A DNA stretch of 64,000 bases from Undibacterium piscinae. Lineage in GTDB: Bacteria > Pseudomonadota > Gammaproteobacteria > Burkholderiales > Burkholderiaceae_D. The position numbers were made by a program, and so were the translations under genes. Positions 1 through 9,308 of this stretch are shown one piece after another. How positions within the stretch are numbered: position 1 is the first letter of the stretch; each line of letters starts with the position of its first letter. The stretch spans positions 1,364,001-1,428,000 of the forward strand of contig CP051152.1 in the NCBI GenBank assembly GCA_003970805.2. Reading direction: 5' to 3'. Below the pieces are notes generated by a model, which saw only the letters and a program-made list of their open reading frames with translations, ran no database searches and was not told the origin of the DNA.

Positions 1-243
1 CCAAGATGCAATTGGATGTTTAACTGTGACGACCAATGCCAAATCAGACATCAAATATAGATTTCTGCCGGATAGCAGAATGGTGACGGCAACAATCAGT
101 AACACAGGATAAAATAAATAGGGCATCAAGCCATTTTCACGGCGCTGCCCCCAATGTAGCGCGGCTGCCAGAGTGACGACCATCGCAATTGGCAGTAAAA
201 AAGCAACTAAGCCATAGACAAAAACAGATATAAATTCAAGCAT
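1..243 (-). CDS. Integral membrane protein, N-terminal part only (possible O-antigen polymerase/ligase of the eps operon)
   Basis: Reading the minus strand from an ATG at 243 gives 81 residues with no stop before the window edge. They form at least two hydrophobic segments separated by a short basic stretch (GQRREN). The start overlaps the stop of the flippase gene by 8 bases, so the two are translationally coupled and this is the next operon gene. A membrane protein directly after Wzx in a polysaccharide operon is commonly a polymerase or O-antigen ligase, but nothing diagnostic lies in the visible part. The call is positional inference. Confidence 0.55.
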   Translation of the reverse strand, partial: MLEFISVFVYGLVAFLLPIAMVVTLAAALHWGQRRENGLMPYLFYPVLLIVAVTILLSGRNLYLMSDLALVVTVKHPIASW

Positions 244-1750
244 CCTTCATTGCCCCTTGCCTGAATTTTGGAGTGAGTTTACTGATAATTGGTCGAAATT
301 GCGCTGGGCTAAAACGCATCAGCATATCGAGCACAGCTCGTCCCAAAATATCTGGGCAAGCCACAACGACAGCGATCAATAAACCGCTACCAAAAAGTCC
401 TGTTAGTGTCAGTGTTAGTAAGTGGTTAGCGCCTACTGCATGAGAGAGAGCAAGCCCTGCGTAAGTGCCAACAACTGCGACCAGGCTCATGAGCAAGCCA
501 CGTAGCGCGAACGGCAATAGATCTGATATTCCAAATTTTAATTGAAAACATGCCGCAGACATAATTACGATAGCCCTGGCCCATAAGCTGGCAGCGGCAA
601 TCAGCGCGACCATTGCGACACCCTGACTGGCAAGCGCATAAAACGCTGCCCCTGCAAGCAATAAAATAGGTAGTTGCAGCAAACTTTCAAAATGCTTGCG
701 GTTGGTATTCCACAAAATTGGGGTCGACATGCCCCAGGTAATATAGGCAGGCATGGCCAGCGCGAGGGTGAACAGTACCTGGCCTGAAAATACCCATTTT
801 GGTCCATACAAGAGTGCGACTAAATCATCCGCAAGCATTGCAAACATGACGAACATAGGCGTTATCAAGACCCACACAAGGCCGATCACCGATAAATAAG
901 CCGCGCGCAAACGCCCGGGTTCAGTCTGTAACTTAGCACCGGCAGACAAAAAAGCAGGCTGCAAAGCGCCAAGAAAAAAAGCATTTGGAGTAATCGCGAG
1001 GTTATAGCCAACGCTATACAGACCGACTGCTTGCGCATTGAGAAAGCGGCCTAACAGAACGCGATCGATATTATTCAGAAACCAATTTAAGATATTCGTC
1101 ACAAATACGGTAAAACCGATACCGGATAAAGCCGAAGCCCCGTCATACCAAAACAAAGGCCTGACAGAATGCGGCCTGCGCACCAGCGTAAAGACCAAAC
1201 CACATACAGCCTGCGACAACCAGGCAGCAACCAAGGACCAGACACCGGCACCGCTAAAGGCTAAAGGGACGCCAATCAAGAGATACCCAATTGTGTAGCT
1301 ACTCACTTGTATGATGTTAATCGTCCTAAAATCCAGATTACGTCTGAGTAAATTAGTCGATGGCGTCGATACTGCGTTAATCACGCACGCCAAACTAAGC
1401 CAGCGAACGATAAGCTCAAGGCGCGGCTCATTGAAATAAGCGGCAACTGTAGGCGCAAGCAGATAAACACCAACGGCAACGACAGAACCAAAGATCAATT
1501 GCCAGGTAAAGGCGAAACGAATATCTTCCTCGCGAAGATTTTGATTTTGCACCAGACCCCAGGCAAACCCAAAATCAGCCAAAAAATTACTGAACGTCAT
1601 AACGATCATGCCCATCGCGAACAGACCGTAGCTATCCGCGCCCAACAAGCGCGCCAAGACGATCTGTGCGCCTAACTGAAGGCCATAACGCGCTATCGTC
1701 CCGATCGCACTCCATTTGATCGCATTCTTAGTTCTTGCAGCCAAGCTCAT
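236..1750 (-). CDS. Wzx-type lipopolysaccharide/oligosaccharide flippase
   Basis: The 504-residue protein is almost wholly hydrophobic, with about 12-14 predicted membrane segments. It has the N-terminal pattern of the polysaccharide exporter family (NAIKWSAIGTIARYGLQLG, then ARLLGADSYGLFAMGMIV). Proteins of this family flip undecaprenyl-linked repeat units across the inner membrane. The start overlaps the end of epsI by 4 bases, and the stop overlaps the next membrane-protein gene, so it sits inside the eps operon. The substrate is presumably the exopolysaccharide unit started by EpsB. The class is clear; the exact substrate is inferred. Confidence 0.88.
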   Translation of the reverse strand: MSLAARTKNAIKWSAIGTIARYGLQLGAQIVLARLLGADSYGLFAMGMIVMTFSNFLADFGFAWGLVQNQNLREEDIRFAFTWQLIFGSVVAVGVYLLAPTVAAYFNEPRLELIVRWLSLACVINAVSTPSTNLLRRNLDFRTINIIQVSSYTIGYLLIGVPLAFSGAGVWSLVAAWLSQAVCGLVFTLVRRPHSVRPLFWYDGASALSGIGFTVFVTNILNWFLNNIDRVLLGRFLNAQAVGLYSVGYNLAITPNAFFLGALQPAFLSAGAKLQTEPGRLRAAYLSVIGLVWVLITPMFVMFAMLADDLVALLYGPKWVFSGQVLFTLALAMPAYITWGMSTPILWNTNRKHFESLLQLPILLLAGAAFYALASQGVAMVALIAAASLWARAIVIMSAACFQLKFGISDLLPFALRGLLMSLVAVVGTYAGLALSHAVGANHLLTLTLTGLFGSGLLIAVVVACPDILGRAVLDMLMRFSPAQFRPIISKLTPKFRQGAMKDA

Positions 1751-2445
1751 TGCGCCAGGCCCATGATGCGGTGCTTACTATCAGAGGCTAAGGCCGTAGA
1801 AAGCATACTGACAAAGCTTTCTTGGGTTTTAAATGCATGCGTACTATCTGTATCGATCGAAGAAACGCGGAACAGTAAACCATCAGGTATCAACCCCTTC
1901 ATCCCATAACGCATTTCAGCAATTTTTTTACTGGTTTTATCGGTGATGACCGCATCACCCACTGTCGTCCAATAAGTAACTGGCTCATAGCGCTGATTGG
2001 ATAAATTGGTCTCTAGACGTTTTACCGGAATGCTACCGCTAGCGGTTGCCAACACGCCTAAGCGATTTGATGTCACTTGAAACCCTTGCGCCGGATAACA
2101 GACCTCTGGGTAATGCACCTGCACCGCGTCGCTTTGATCTTTACCATAGGCGATAGAGAGCATGATGCGCTCGCCCGCCTGGTTGACATAGGTACGCGAC
2201 AGCGTTTGCGTATAAATTTTTTGTAAGCTCGCTTCGGTCTGTGGATTAATGACTGCAGAACTGAGATTTTTCTCTTCCGTCCACTCGCCAAACTGACTTG
2301 GAATTATTTGCGCCAATTCTAAAGCTGGCAGGCTTTGCCACAAATAGTTGGTCGGTGTTATGAGTTTGGTGGCAGCGGCAGACATGGCCATCAGGCTGCC
2401 TAAGATCAGGCTGGCGATCATTGTTGGCTTCATGCTTGGCTTCAT
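1747..2445 (-). CDS. epsI: Exosortase B-associated protein EpsI
   Basis: This 232-residue protein has one N-terminal hydrophobic segment followed by a periplasmic-type domain of the EpsI (DUF3485) family. It contains the motif VHYPEVCYPAQGF, typical of the family, and the C-terminal part has MRYGMKGLIPDGLLFRVSSI. EpsI is found fused to or beside exosortases, and its biochemical role is not settled. The ATG overlaps the xrtB stop by 4 bases, so the two proteins are made together. Family and context agree; the exact function is unknown. Confidence 0.87.
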   Translation of the reverse strand: MKPSMKPTMIASLILGSLMAMSAAATKLITPTNYLWQSLPALELAQIIPSQFGEWTEEKNLSSAVINPQTEASLQKIYTQTLSRTYVNQAGERIMLSIAYGKDQSDAVQVHYPEVCYPAQGFQVTSNRLGVLATASGSIPVKRLETNLSNQRYEPVTYWTTVGDAVITDKTSKKIAEMRYGMKGLIPDGLLFRVSSIDTDSTHAFKTQESFVSMLSTALASDSKHRIMGLAQ

Positions 2446-3371
2446 GCTGCTACACCTTTATTTGCTGGGGTCTTAGTGCTGCGTGCCTTAGCGATCAGTT
2501 GCAAGCCCGAATCAACCGAGATAATCAGCAACAAGGCAGTAATGAACAAAACCATACCCGCAAAACCATGCAAGAAGCCCTGCCCTGCAGCATCACCAAA
2601 ATAATACGTAATCAAGGTCAAGCTGATGACGCGGATCACGTTGGCAGTGAAGGAGATAGGGATAATCAATATCGCTAAGGCGACATTCCGAAAAGCCGAG
2701 GTATGTTTGACGATGTTGAGGTAAAACAGACCCAGCGCCTCTAAGGTAAGCAAAGTTTGCAAACCTGCACAGGCATCGGCCACCAGCAATTGGTATTGGC
2801 CGATTTGCAGAATCACGCCAGTGCGGGCAATCGGGTAAGCAGCCCAGAACAAAATATTCTCAGTGACATACGACACGGCCATTTTCATGGGCATAGTGAG
2901 AGCACTCACCAGCGCCCCCGGTAGAGGGATCATGAACAACATGAAAAAGAAAGGAAACCACTGTACTTTTAGCGCGCGGCTACCATAGACGATCAGTATC
3001 AGAGCAAGCAATAAGCCGATAAAAGAGGCAATCTCAAACATCTGTATGCTTTGCGAGCGCCCGATAATATACAGCAGCAGCGCAATCACAGCGATCGGCC
3101 AGCCTAGCGCCGCGCCACGTTTATCCGCGGCGGCTTGCAACATCAGCGGCCATTGCTTAATAATCAGCCAAAGCGATAAGAGCAGAATGATCGGACCATG
3201 CGCATAGCCTTCGGTGCTCCACAAACCTCTGCCTAGATCATAGAAGCTAGGCACATAGAGCAGCAGCATACCAATTAAGATAGGCCACCAGGCGAAGATC
3301 TGCTGTTTCCACACGATGCTATTGGCTAGGTTACTGGTTTTGGTGGCGCTCGCTGCCATAACTTGATCCAT
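2442..3371 (-). CDS. xrtB: Exosortase B (transmembrane PEP-CTERM processing protease)
   Basis: This 309-residue protein has about eight membrane segments and the three catalytic exosortase residues in order: Cys201 in DACAGLQ, Arg247 in NVIRV and His268 in GFLHGF. Exosortases are membrane transpeptidases that recognise the PEP-CTERM tail of exported proteins; the B type belongs to Eps-like operons. The ATG overlaps the epsG stop by one base (TAATG) and the stop overlaps epsI. A PEP-CTERM protein is encoded at 12239-12889 and is a plausible substrate. Confidence in family and active site is high. Confidence 0.93.
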   Translation of the reverse strand: MDQVMAASATKTSNLANSIVWKQQIFAWWPILIGMLLLYVPSFYDLGRGLWSTEGYAHGPIILLLSLWLIIKQWPLMLQAAADKRGAALGWPIAVIALLLYIIGRSQSIQMFEIASFIGLLLALILIVYGSRALKVQWFPFFFMLFMIPLPGALVSALTMPMKMAVSYVTENILFWAAYPIARTGVILQIGQYQLLVADACAGLQTLLTLEALGLFYLNIVKHTSAFRNVALAILIIPISFTANVIRVISLTLITYYFGDAAGQGFLHGFAGMVLFITALLLIISVDSGLQLIAKARSTKTPANKGVAA

Positions 3372-4285
3372 TAGTATTCGACCAGCACCGAGCCAACGAC
3401 TTCAGCGCCAATACGTGCCAACTGCTCAGCGACCGCGCTAATGTCTGCCAGACTGGTGGTGTTCTTACGCGCCACCAGCAATACACCACCGGCGCGTGCT
3501 GCAATTGCCAGCGCATCAGCACCAGAAGAGAAGGCGCAGACATCATAGATAACGACATCAAATTGGCTTTCGACGTTGACACTCAGTGCATTAAAAGAGC
3601 TACGACTCACCAATTCTTGTGGGTTGGGTGGCAGCGTACCTGCTGGCAAGACAGACAGATCGACAAAGGAATTAACCTTAGAAATCGCGTTCAGATCAGC
3701 ACGGCCAACCAGCACATCAGACAAGCCTTGCTTGCCACTCAGATTAAAAATCTGATGTTGGCGCGGTTGTCGCAGGTTGGCGTCGATCAGCAAGGTATGC
3801 TCGCCCAATTGCGAGAACACTACCGCCAGGTTAGCGGCAAACAGACTAGCACCCTCACCCGGATTAACGCTGGCGATCGCCAGTGATTTATGGCCATTGG
3901 CAAACCAACGCAACATTAACTGGCTACGGATGGCGCGCAAGGTTTCAACCTGCGGGCTAAATGGCTGGTAAGCGGCGACCAGTTCCGGCGCAAAATTACC
4001 TTGCCCTGCTGGCAAATACGGGTAATCAAATTGGCGCGCTAATACCTGTTGAATATCAACTTCGGTAATTAAGCCAAGGCTAAGTGCTGCCTCACCAAAG
4101 CGCATGTTTTTTTCTTTTTGCTGACGCAAGATGCGCTCGGCATCTTCGGGCTTGATCTTACCCATATCGAGCAAGATACGGCCCATGCTTGATTCACGCA
4201 CGGCGTTAGCAGGATTAAGCGGGCGTACTACTGCCGCCGGGCTAATTGGATTGACTTGATTTTGCGGGTTCATTTGCTGGTCCAT
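3371..4285 (-). CDS. epsG: EpsG-type chain-length determinant tyrosine kinase homologue
   Basis: This 304-residue cytoplasmic protein has an N-terminal MshEN/GspE-N-like domain (about residues 33-95, MGRILLDMGKIKPEDAE) and a BY-kinase/ParA-type nucleotide-binding domain from about 130. It belongs to the EpsG family, which partners the Wzz-like EpsF to set polysaccharide chain length. The usual Walker A lysine is absent: the loop reads NPGEGAS at 141-147, with Ala146 where Lys is normally found. The A' motif is present (TLLIDANLRQP, Asp168). The C-terminus ends VLVEY with one tyrosine rather than a tyrosine cluster. Kinase activity is therefore uncertain. Confidence 0.87.
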   Translation of the reverse strand: MDQQMNPQNQVNPISPAAVVRPLNPANAVRESSMGRILLDMGKIKPEDAERILRQQKEKNMRFGEAALSLGLITEVDIQQVLARQFDYPYLPAGQGNFAPELVAAYQPFSPQVETLRAIRSQLMLRWFANGHKSLAIASVNPGEGASLFAANLAVVFSQLGEHTLLIDANLRQPRQHQIFNLSGKQGLSDVLVGRADLNAISKVNSFVDLSVLPAGTLPPNPQELVSRSSFNALSVNVESQFDVVIYDVCAFSSGADALAIAARAGGVLLVARKNTTSLADISAVAEQLARIGAEVVGSVLVEY

Positions 4286-4288
4286 GAC

Positions 4289-5695
4289 TCAATTAGTACT
4301 TAAATTGTTTTTTAAAGCCCGGTTAAATAAACCACGACTCCGAGGCTTTGGTGCCGTCCATTGCACCACGCCCAGTACTGGAACTTTTAAGGCTTCAACC
4401 AGATCATCGGCAGAACGGACGCGGCGGTTCATCAGCTCTGCCAACATCGCAAAACCTAGACCGAGCATCGTGCCCAGAAAAATAGATGCAAGGGTATTGA
4501 GCAACACTTTAGGACCAGCAGGATCAAGTGGCGCTACCGCAGGGTTTAAGACCGCGATATCGGTTTGGTTTGACTGCCCTTCCATATTGGTTTGATTAAA
4601 GCGCTGTGATGCACCTTCGTAAGCGCGTTGCGCTGTTTCCATCTCATTGACCAAGACCTTGATCTCATCACGCGCACCACCCAATGCCATGACCTTGGCT
4701 TTTTGTGCGGCTAAGGCGGCACGGATCTCGGCCTCACGTTGCTGGAAAATATGTGCATTACCTGCTACACCGCTACTCGCCAGTTTAATTTGATCATCTA
4801 GATTAGAGCGCAATTTATCCACTTCTGATTTTGCGGCCTGATACTGCGGATGATTTTTATCAAGCTTTTGTGAAGTCTCCGCAAACTTAACTTCTGCCAT
4901 CGAGAGACTCACCTTCAGGTTTTGTACGATAGGGTTTGCCAATACATCTGGGGAGGCTCCATTTGCGCTTTGTGCCTGACGCTGACGCGAACCAGCCTCC
5001 ATAGACTGGCCTTGCGCCATCACTAACTGGCTGGATAATTCATTGAGTCGTGCAGACTCTACATCCAGACGATTGTCTGCACTGACAATGCCATGTTCTT
5101 GCTGATAGCTAGACAACTTAGCTTGTGCCGTTTCTAGCTTCTCGCGTAATTGCTTAATCTGCTCAATAAAATAGCCCGAGGCCTTTTGCGATGGTTCCAC
5201 TTTCAGTTGCAGACTCACCTGCTGATAGGCGGCGGCAAACGCATTGGCGACAGCGGCAACAAACTGCGGATCATTACCCTTATAGCTCAGTTCGAGCACA
5301 CTGCTCTCGCGCGAAGGTGCGACATCCACCTTTTTCAACAACAAATCTGCCAACCAGTCACGGATATTGCCTTTACCTTCTGTCGCATCCATAAATTGCG
5401 CTTGCACGGCTGCGCCTTCTGCCATTTTAAGATCATCAACCACTCTTAATGCGACGCGCCGACTATTAATAATATCGACCTGGGTTGCGATATAAGAGGG
5501 CATTAACTGCACTGGCAATATCATGCCAGTGACAGGATCAGCACCTTTAAAATTAAGTACCAACGAGGCTGTCGCCTTATAGGTCTTAGGCAATAGCAAA
5601 CTAACGACTACCGTGGTCGTCACTGTCACCAGTAAGGTGATCAGGATGATCTTGTAGCGAGCGCGTAAGATAAGTAGAAACTGGGTGAAATTCAT
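4289..5695 (-). CDS. epsF: EpsF, Wzz-type chain-length determinant protein
   Basis: This 468-residue polysaccharide co-polymerase has an N-terminal membrane segment at about 16-36, a long periplasmic region rich in Ala, Gln, Lys and Glu that is likely coiled coil (about 165-370), and a second membrane segment near 400-425. The cytoplasmic tail includes [21 protein letters not shown]. This is the layout of the Wzz/EpsF family, which controls polymer length with the EpsG partner. epsG starts 3 bases after its stop. It is followed by 133 non-coding bases on the epsE side. Confidence 0.92.
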   Translation of the reverse strand: MNFTQFLLILRARYKIILITLLVTVTTTVVVSLLLPKTYKATASLVLNFKGADPVTGMILPVQLMPSYIATQVDIINSRRVALRVVDDLKMAEGAAVQAQFMDATEGKGNIRDWLADLLLKKVDVAPSRESSVLELSYKGNDPQFVAAVANAFAAAYQQVSLQLKVEPSQKASGYFIEQIKQLREKLETAQAKLSSYQQEHGIVSADNRLDVESARLNELSSQLVMAQGQSMEAGSRQRQAQSANGASPDVLANPIVQNLKVSLSMAEVKFAETSQKLDKNHPQYQAAKSEVDKLRSNLDDQIKLASSGVAGNAHIFQQREAEIRAALAAQKAKVMALGGARDEIKVLVNEMETAQRAYEGASQRFNQTNMEGQSNQTDIAVLNPAVAPLDPAGPKVLLNTLASIFLGTMLGLGFAMLAELMNRRVRSADDLVEALKVPVLGVVQWTAPKPRSRGLFNRALKNNLSTN

Positions 5696-5828
5696 TTGAT
5701 TACTCTCAAAACTAAATGAAGCGCATCACATCTGCGCCTGATTACTGCATTATTGGATACGCGCTGCGCGCTGGTGGCGCTATGCATTTGCGGCGCTACC
5801 ATCGCTCTAGCACTGCGCCAGCTCAGAA

Positions 5829-6620
5829 CTAAAACAAACTCTCTTGTATGTAGACCACATCGTCGGTATGAATCAGATCATCGTGCTTGACCGGTATCTC
5901 TTGCATGACGCCGCTCAGATCGCTGCGTTTGATGCGTATGCCGCGCTCGGTACCGCGTGCGTTCAAACCGCCACCAACCGACAAGGCCTGCAACACGGTC
6001 ATGCCACGCTCTAGGCGATACATGCCCGGGCGCTGCACCTGGCCGTAAATATAAAACTTCTGGGCTCTGGCGACGTAGACGATATCGCCCGCCAATACTT
6101 CTGCGTTCAAGGCTAGATCGCCGCTCTGTACCATACCCAGGATATCGATCACTTCTTTCTTCGAATTCCCATTGCGATTGCGCACTAGTGTGGCGGTGTC
6201 GCCTGCTTCGCTATTCACACCACCGGCTAATGCCAGTATCTCTAAAATACTGCGACGCCCCTCTATCGGGTAACGCCCTGGGCGGTTTACCTGCCCCAGT
6301 ATCGAGACTTGCTGACTCTGCATCACGGTCACGATAATGTTCACTTGCGCATTACGGATGAACTTGCCCCCCTCTAACAGACCAGCAATTTTTTTCTCCG
6401 CAGCGGCCGAAGAAATACCGCCTACTGTCACTTGCCCGATCAAAGGATAAGAAATACTTCCGGCTTCACTGACCCTGGTTTCCAAAGACAAATCAGGGTG
6501 ATCGTAGACCGTGATCTTGAGAACATCGCCTGCGCCCAATTGCACATCTGCCGCCAAACCTAAACTCATCCAAGCCGCTAGCAGCAACGCCATTATGGCC
6601 AACCTATATTTCTTGATCAT
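5829..6620 (-). CDS. epsE: EpsE, Wza-type polysaccharide export outer-membrane protein
   Basis: This 263-residue protein has an N-terminal signal sequence ending near GLAADVQ, a polysaccharide-export domain (GDVLKITVYDHPDLSLETRV) and two SLBB domains marked by SILGQVNRPGRYPIEG and FYIYGQVQRPGMYRLERG. It is a Wza-like periplasmic/outer-membrane component through which the polymer leaves the cell. No lipobox cysteine is visible in the signal sequence, unlike E. coli Wza. It lies between epsD and epsF in the operon. Confidence 0.92.
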   Translation of the reverse strand: MIKKYRLAIMALLLAAWMSLGLAADVQLGAGDVLKITVYDHPDLSLETRVSEAGSISYPLIGQVTVGGISSAAAEKKIAGLLEGGKFIRNAQVNIIVTVMQSQQVSILGQVNRPGRYPIEGRRSILEILALAGGVNSEAGDTATLVRNRNGNSKKEVIDILGMVQSGDLALNAEVLAGDIVYVARAQKFYIYGQVQRPGMYRLERGMTVLQALSVGGGLNARGTERGIRIKRSDLSGVMQEIPVKHDDLIHTDDVVYIQESLF

Positions 6621-6676
6621 GACAATTTCCTATTTAAACTGCAGGGTAAAAATCAAAGTACGCGCTATGAATTGAA

Positions 6677-7678
6677 TTACTTTAAACCTGCTACGCCGCG
6701 ATTGATAACCGCATCATCTGGCTTATTTTCTAGCTTGTTGGCTGCGACTGCATTGGCTGCTGGAGCAACTGCCACATTGCTAGCGACCGAAGCTGGTGCG
6801 GCATCCGCAGGCTGGCCTTTATTGATAATCTCTGCATTCAGATATTCAATCTTGCCGGTCGTGCGCAAGCGCGCCAGTTCGGCTTCGCTGGCTTCTTTAT
6901 TCTTTTTACTAATCAAAAATTGTTCGATTTGCGGCGCTGCGACTGCGGCTGTTACTGCCGCATCTTTAATCTCGTGCAGCGACACCAGCAAGCTACGACC
7001 ACCTTCTTTGATGGTAAATAACTGACCCTTTTGCATGCCCTTGAGCGACTTGATCATCTCGGCTGGCAGATCGGTACTGGTGCGTGAGATCTGGGCGCGA
7101 CTGAACTGAATATTTTTGGCTTCTAACCACGCAGCGACTTCATCCAGAGATTTTGCGGTATCCATCATCGCGCTTAACTCAGGGCTGAAGTTTTTTGTTT
7201 CTATCACCAGTTCTTTTAAATCGTATTGTTTGCGCTGTGTGAACAGATCAGGATTTTTCTCAAAAAAACTATCGACATCCGTCTTGCTTGGCTTGGCGCT
7301 GTTGCCGATTTTCTTTTGCAGATAGGCTTGTACATAGATCTGCGCCTTGGCGCGCTCTACCGCCTGCATTACGGCTGGATCTCTATCGGTTTTTTCTTTT
7401 AAGGCTTCACCTAAAATCAACTGCCTATCCACTAGCGCTTCTAGCACTTGCTTATTGGTGACGCCTTGCTGGCCGCCCAGTCTTTGCAATTCTTCATTCA
7501 GTTGATGTACGGTAATCTCATCGCCATTGACTTTGGCAATCGCTTGACCAGGTGCTTTTTCTTTGCTGCCACATGCTGACAGACCAAGCACAGCAAGCGC
7601 AATTAAGGCACTGCACAAGAGTCGCGTACCCGGGGTGGCTGTAGTCAGTGCTGCAGGCATTTCAATTGTCGTACGCAT
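6677..7678 (-). CDS. epsD: EpsD family lipoprotein, SurA/PpiC-like peptidyl-prolyl isomerase
   Basis: About 333 residues begin with a lipoprotein signal and lipobox (VLGLSACGSK). A SurA-like N-terminal region follows (AKVNGDEITVHQLNEELQRL), then a PPIase-type segment. The C-terminal stretch of about 50 residues is rich in Ala, Val and Asn and low in complexity. EpsD-family proteins occur only in exosortase-linked Eps operons and probably help outer-membrane components fold. I chose ATG at 7678 over the in-frame TTG at 7681; AGGAG lies upstream. A hairpin at 7884-7901 separates it from epsB. Confidence 0.85.
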   Translation of the reverse strand: MRTTIEMPAALTTATPGTRLLCSALIALAVLGLSACGSKEKAPGQAIAKVNGDEITVHQLNEELQRLGGQQGVTNKQVLEALVDRQLILGEALKEKTDRDPAVMQAVERAKAQIYVQAYLQKKIGNSAKPSKTDVDSFFEKNPDLFTQRKQYDLKELVIETKNFSPELSAMMDTAKSLDEVAAWLEAKNIQFSRAQISRTSTDLPAEMIKSLKGMQKGQLFTIKEGGRSLLVSLHEIKDAAVTAAVAAPQIEQFLISKKNKEASEAELARLRTTGKIEYLNAEIINKGQPADAAPASVASNVAVAPAANAVAANKLENKPDDAVINRGVAGLK

Positions 7679-7883
7679 CAAAATTTCACTCCTAAACGAT
7701 CTTTAAAATTTATCTTGGTAAGGCATGTATAGAGCCCTACTAATTTTTACATCTGTTGTTATGCACTCACAACACCCGCACAAGCAGAGCTTGTTTTGGC
7801 GACCTTTTAAGGCTGACCTAAGTGCAATGACTGAGGGACTAATTTAGCGAGCCGCATTGTTGCACAAAAAACAAAAATCTCCT

Positions 7884-7901
7884 ATTTGCCCAGCGGCAAA
7901 T
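7884..7901 (-). terminator. Hairpin between epsB and epsD, terminator- or attenuator-like
   Basis: ATTTGCC and GGCAAAT pair around a 4-base loop. On the minus strand they are followed within about 6 bases by a U-rich run (ATTTTTGTTTTTT). It lies 22 bases past the epsB stop and 206 bases before epsD. It could terminate partly and reduce expression of the distal operon. Confidence 0.55.
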
Positions 7902-7922
7902 TTATCCCGCTTTCAACTAACT

Positions 7923-9308
7923 TCAGTGGGCATTCTCACGCTTCAAAACCACCATGACAGTTTTGAAGATGATGCTTAAATCCAGCATCAGCGACCAGCG
8001 TCGCAAATAATCCAGATCCAGGTCGATTCTGGTTTTCATCTTATCCAAGGTATCGGTCTCACCGCGTGAGCCATTCACTTGCGCCCAACCAGTAATGCCT
8101 GGTCTGACCTTATGCCGCAGCATGTAACCTTTGATTTGCTTGCGATACAGCTCGTTATGCGCCACCGCATGCGGACGCGGCCCAACGATGCTCATACGCC
8201 CTTGCAAGACATTGATAAATTGCGGCAATTCATCGAGCGAAGTGCGGCGTAAAAAGCCGCCCAGTTTGGTCACACGCAGGTCACCCTTGGTGGCTTGCAC
8301 GATATTGTCACCATCGTCACACACCGCCATAGAGCGAAATTTATACACCATGATTTCTTCCCCATCTAAGCCATAACGACGTTGCCTGAAGATAACCGGA
8401 CCAGGTGAAGTGAGCTTTACCGCCAGCGCGATGCATAGCATGATGGGCAGTAATAAAATTTGTATCGCCAAAGCCAGCACGATGTCGCTGCTGCGTTTGA
8501 TGATGTGATCGATACCGGTAAACGGCGATTCGCAGATCGCTACCACCGGCATGCCGCCGACATAATCAAAGCGCGGCTGTATCAGATCGAACACATAAAT
8601 ATCTGGCAAAAAATAAATCGAGGCGGTGGTGTCTTGCAAGTCTTCCAGCAATTGCAAGATACGTGGCTGCGCGGAGATAGGCTGGCTGATGTAAATGATG
8701 TTGATGTTATGTTGACGCACATAGGCAGCAATATCGGCCATACCACCCAGAGGCTGAATTTTTTCAGCAGATGTTTGACGTGAAATATCTCGGTCATCAA
8801 AAAAACCGTGCACATTGATATCGACGTTATGGTATTCCGAAGTGCGACGCGCTAGTTTCAAGCCGACTTCATTGACCCCGACGATCACGGCAGAACGTTG
8901 ACCGCCGCCCTCGTTGAGGTTGGCGTTTATTTTTTGCAGGATAGACCTGGTAGCGATCAAAGCGAGCGGTGCGATCACGAACCACACTTCGACCACTGGT
9001 TCAGAAAACTGAAACGCTAAACCGGTTGCCACGCCCATAAACAGGATCACCGCTACGATGATAATCCACTCGACAATAATCTCACGCGTGATGGTCCAAA
9101 GCGTAATTTTGTCAAAAGAGCGACGCTGATCAACTTGCTCAAACACATAAGAGCAAATGAAAAACGTGATGATCCCCAACACCAGATAATAGCCATTAAG
9201 GCGCTCGTCAAAGGCCAGCATACTGGCGTACAAACTGCCTAAAATCACCAATGGATCCAATAGGCGGTTATGCAGGGCAACCGCAAAAACATTATTACTG
9301 GTTTTCAT
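7923..9308 (-). CDS. epsB: EpsB, undecaprenyl-phosphate glucose/sugar phosphotransferase
   Basis: This 461-residue polyisoprenyl-phosphate hexose-1-phosphate transferase has about four N-terminal membrane helices, a CoA-binding-like middle domain (about 135-250) and a C-terminal bacterial sugar transferase domain from about 270. The domain carries the KRSSDIVLAL helix, FRQRRYGLDG, YKFRSM, VGPRPHAV and PGITGWAQVNGSRGET. Such enzymes transfer a sugar-1-phosphate, usually glucose, to undecaprenyl phosphate, the first step of repeat-unit assembly at the inner membrane. Its ATG overlaps the epsL stop, so the two are coupled. Confidence 0.92.
   Translation of the reverse strand: MKTSNNVFAVALHNRLLDPLVILGSLYASMLAFDERLNGYYLVLGIITFFICSYVFEQVDQRRSFDKITLWTITREIIVEWIIIVAVILFMGVATGLAFQFSEPVVEVWFVIAPLALIATRSILQKINANLNEGGGQRSAVIVGVNEVGLKLARRTSEYHNVDINVHGFFDDRDISRQTSAEKIQPLGGMADIAAYVRQHNINIIYISQPISAQPRILQLLEDLQDTTASIYFLPDIYVFDLIQPRFDYVGGMPVVAICESPFTGIDHIIKRSSDIVLALAIQILLLPIMLCIALAVKLTSPGPVIFRQRRYGLDGEEIMVYKFRSMAVCDDGDNIVQATKGDLRVTKLGGFLRRTSLDELPQFINVLQGRMSIVGPRPHAVAHNELYRKQIKGYMLRHKVRPGITGWAQVNGSRGETDTLDKMKTRIDLDLDYLRRWSLMLDLSIIFKTVMVVLKRENAH

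Noticed and set aside
3331..3582. Minus ORF of 83 codons inside epsG
   Set aside because: Alternate frame of epsG with no protein-like features.
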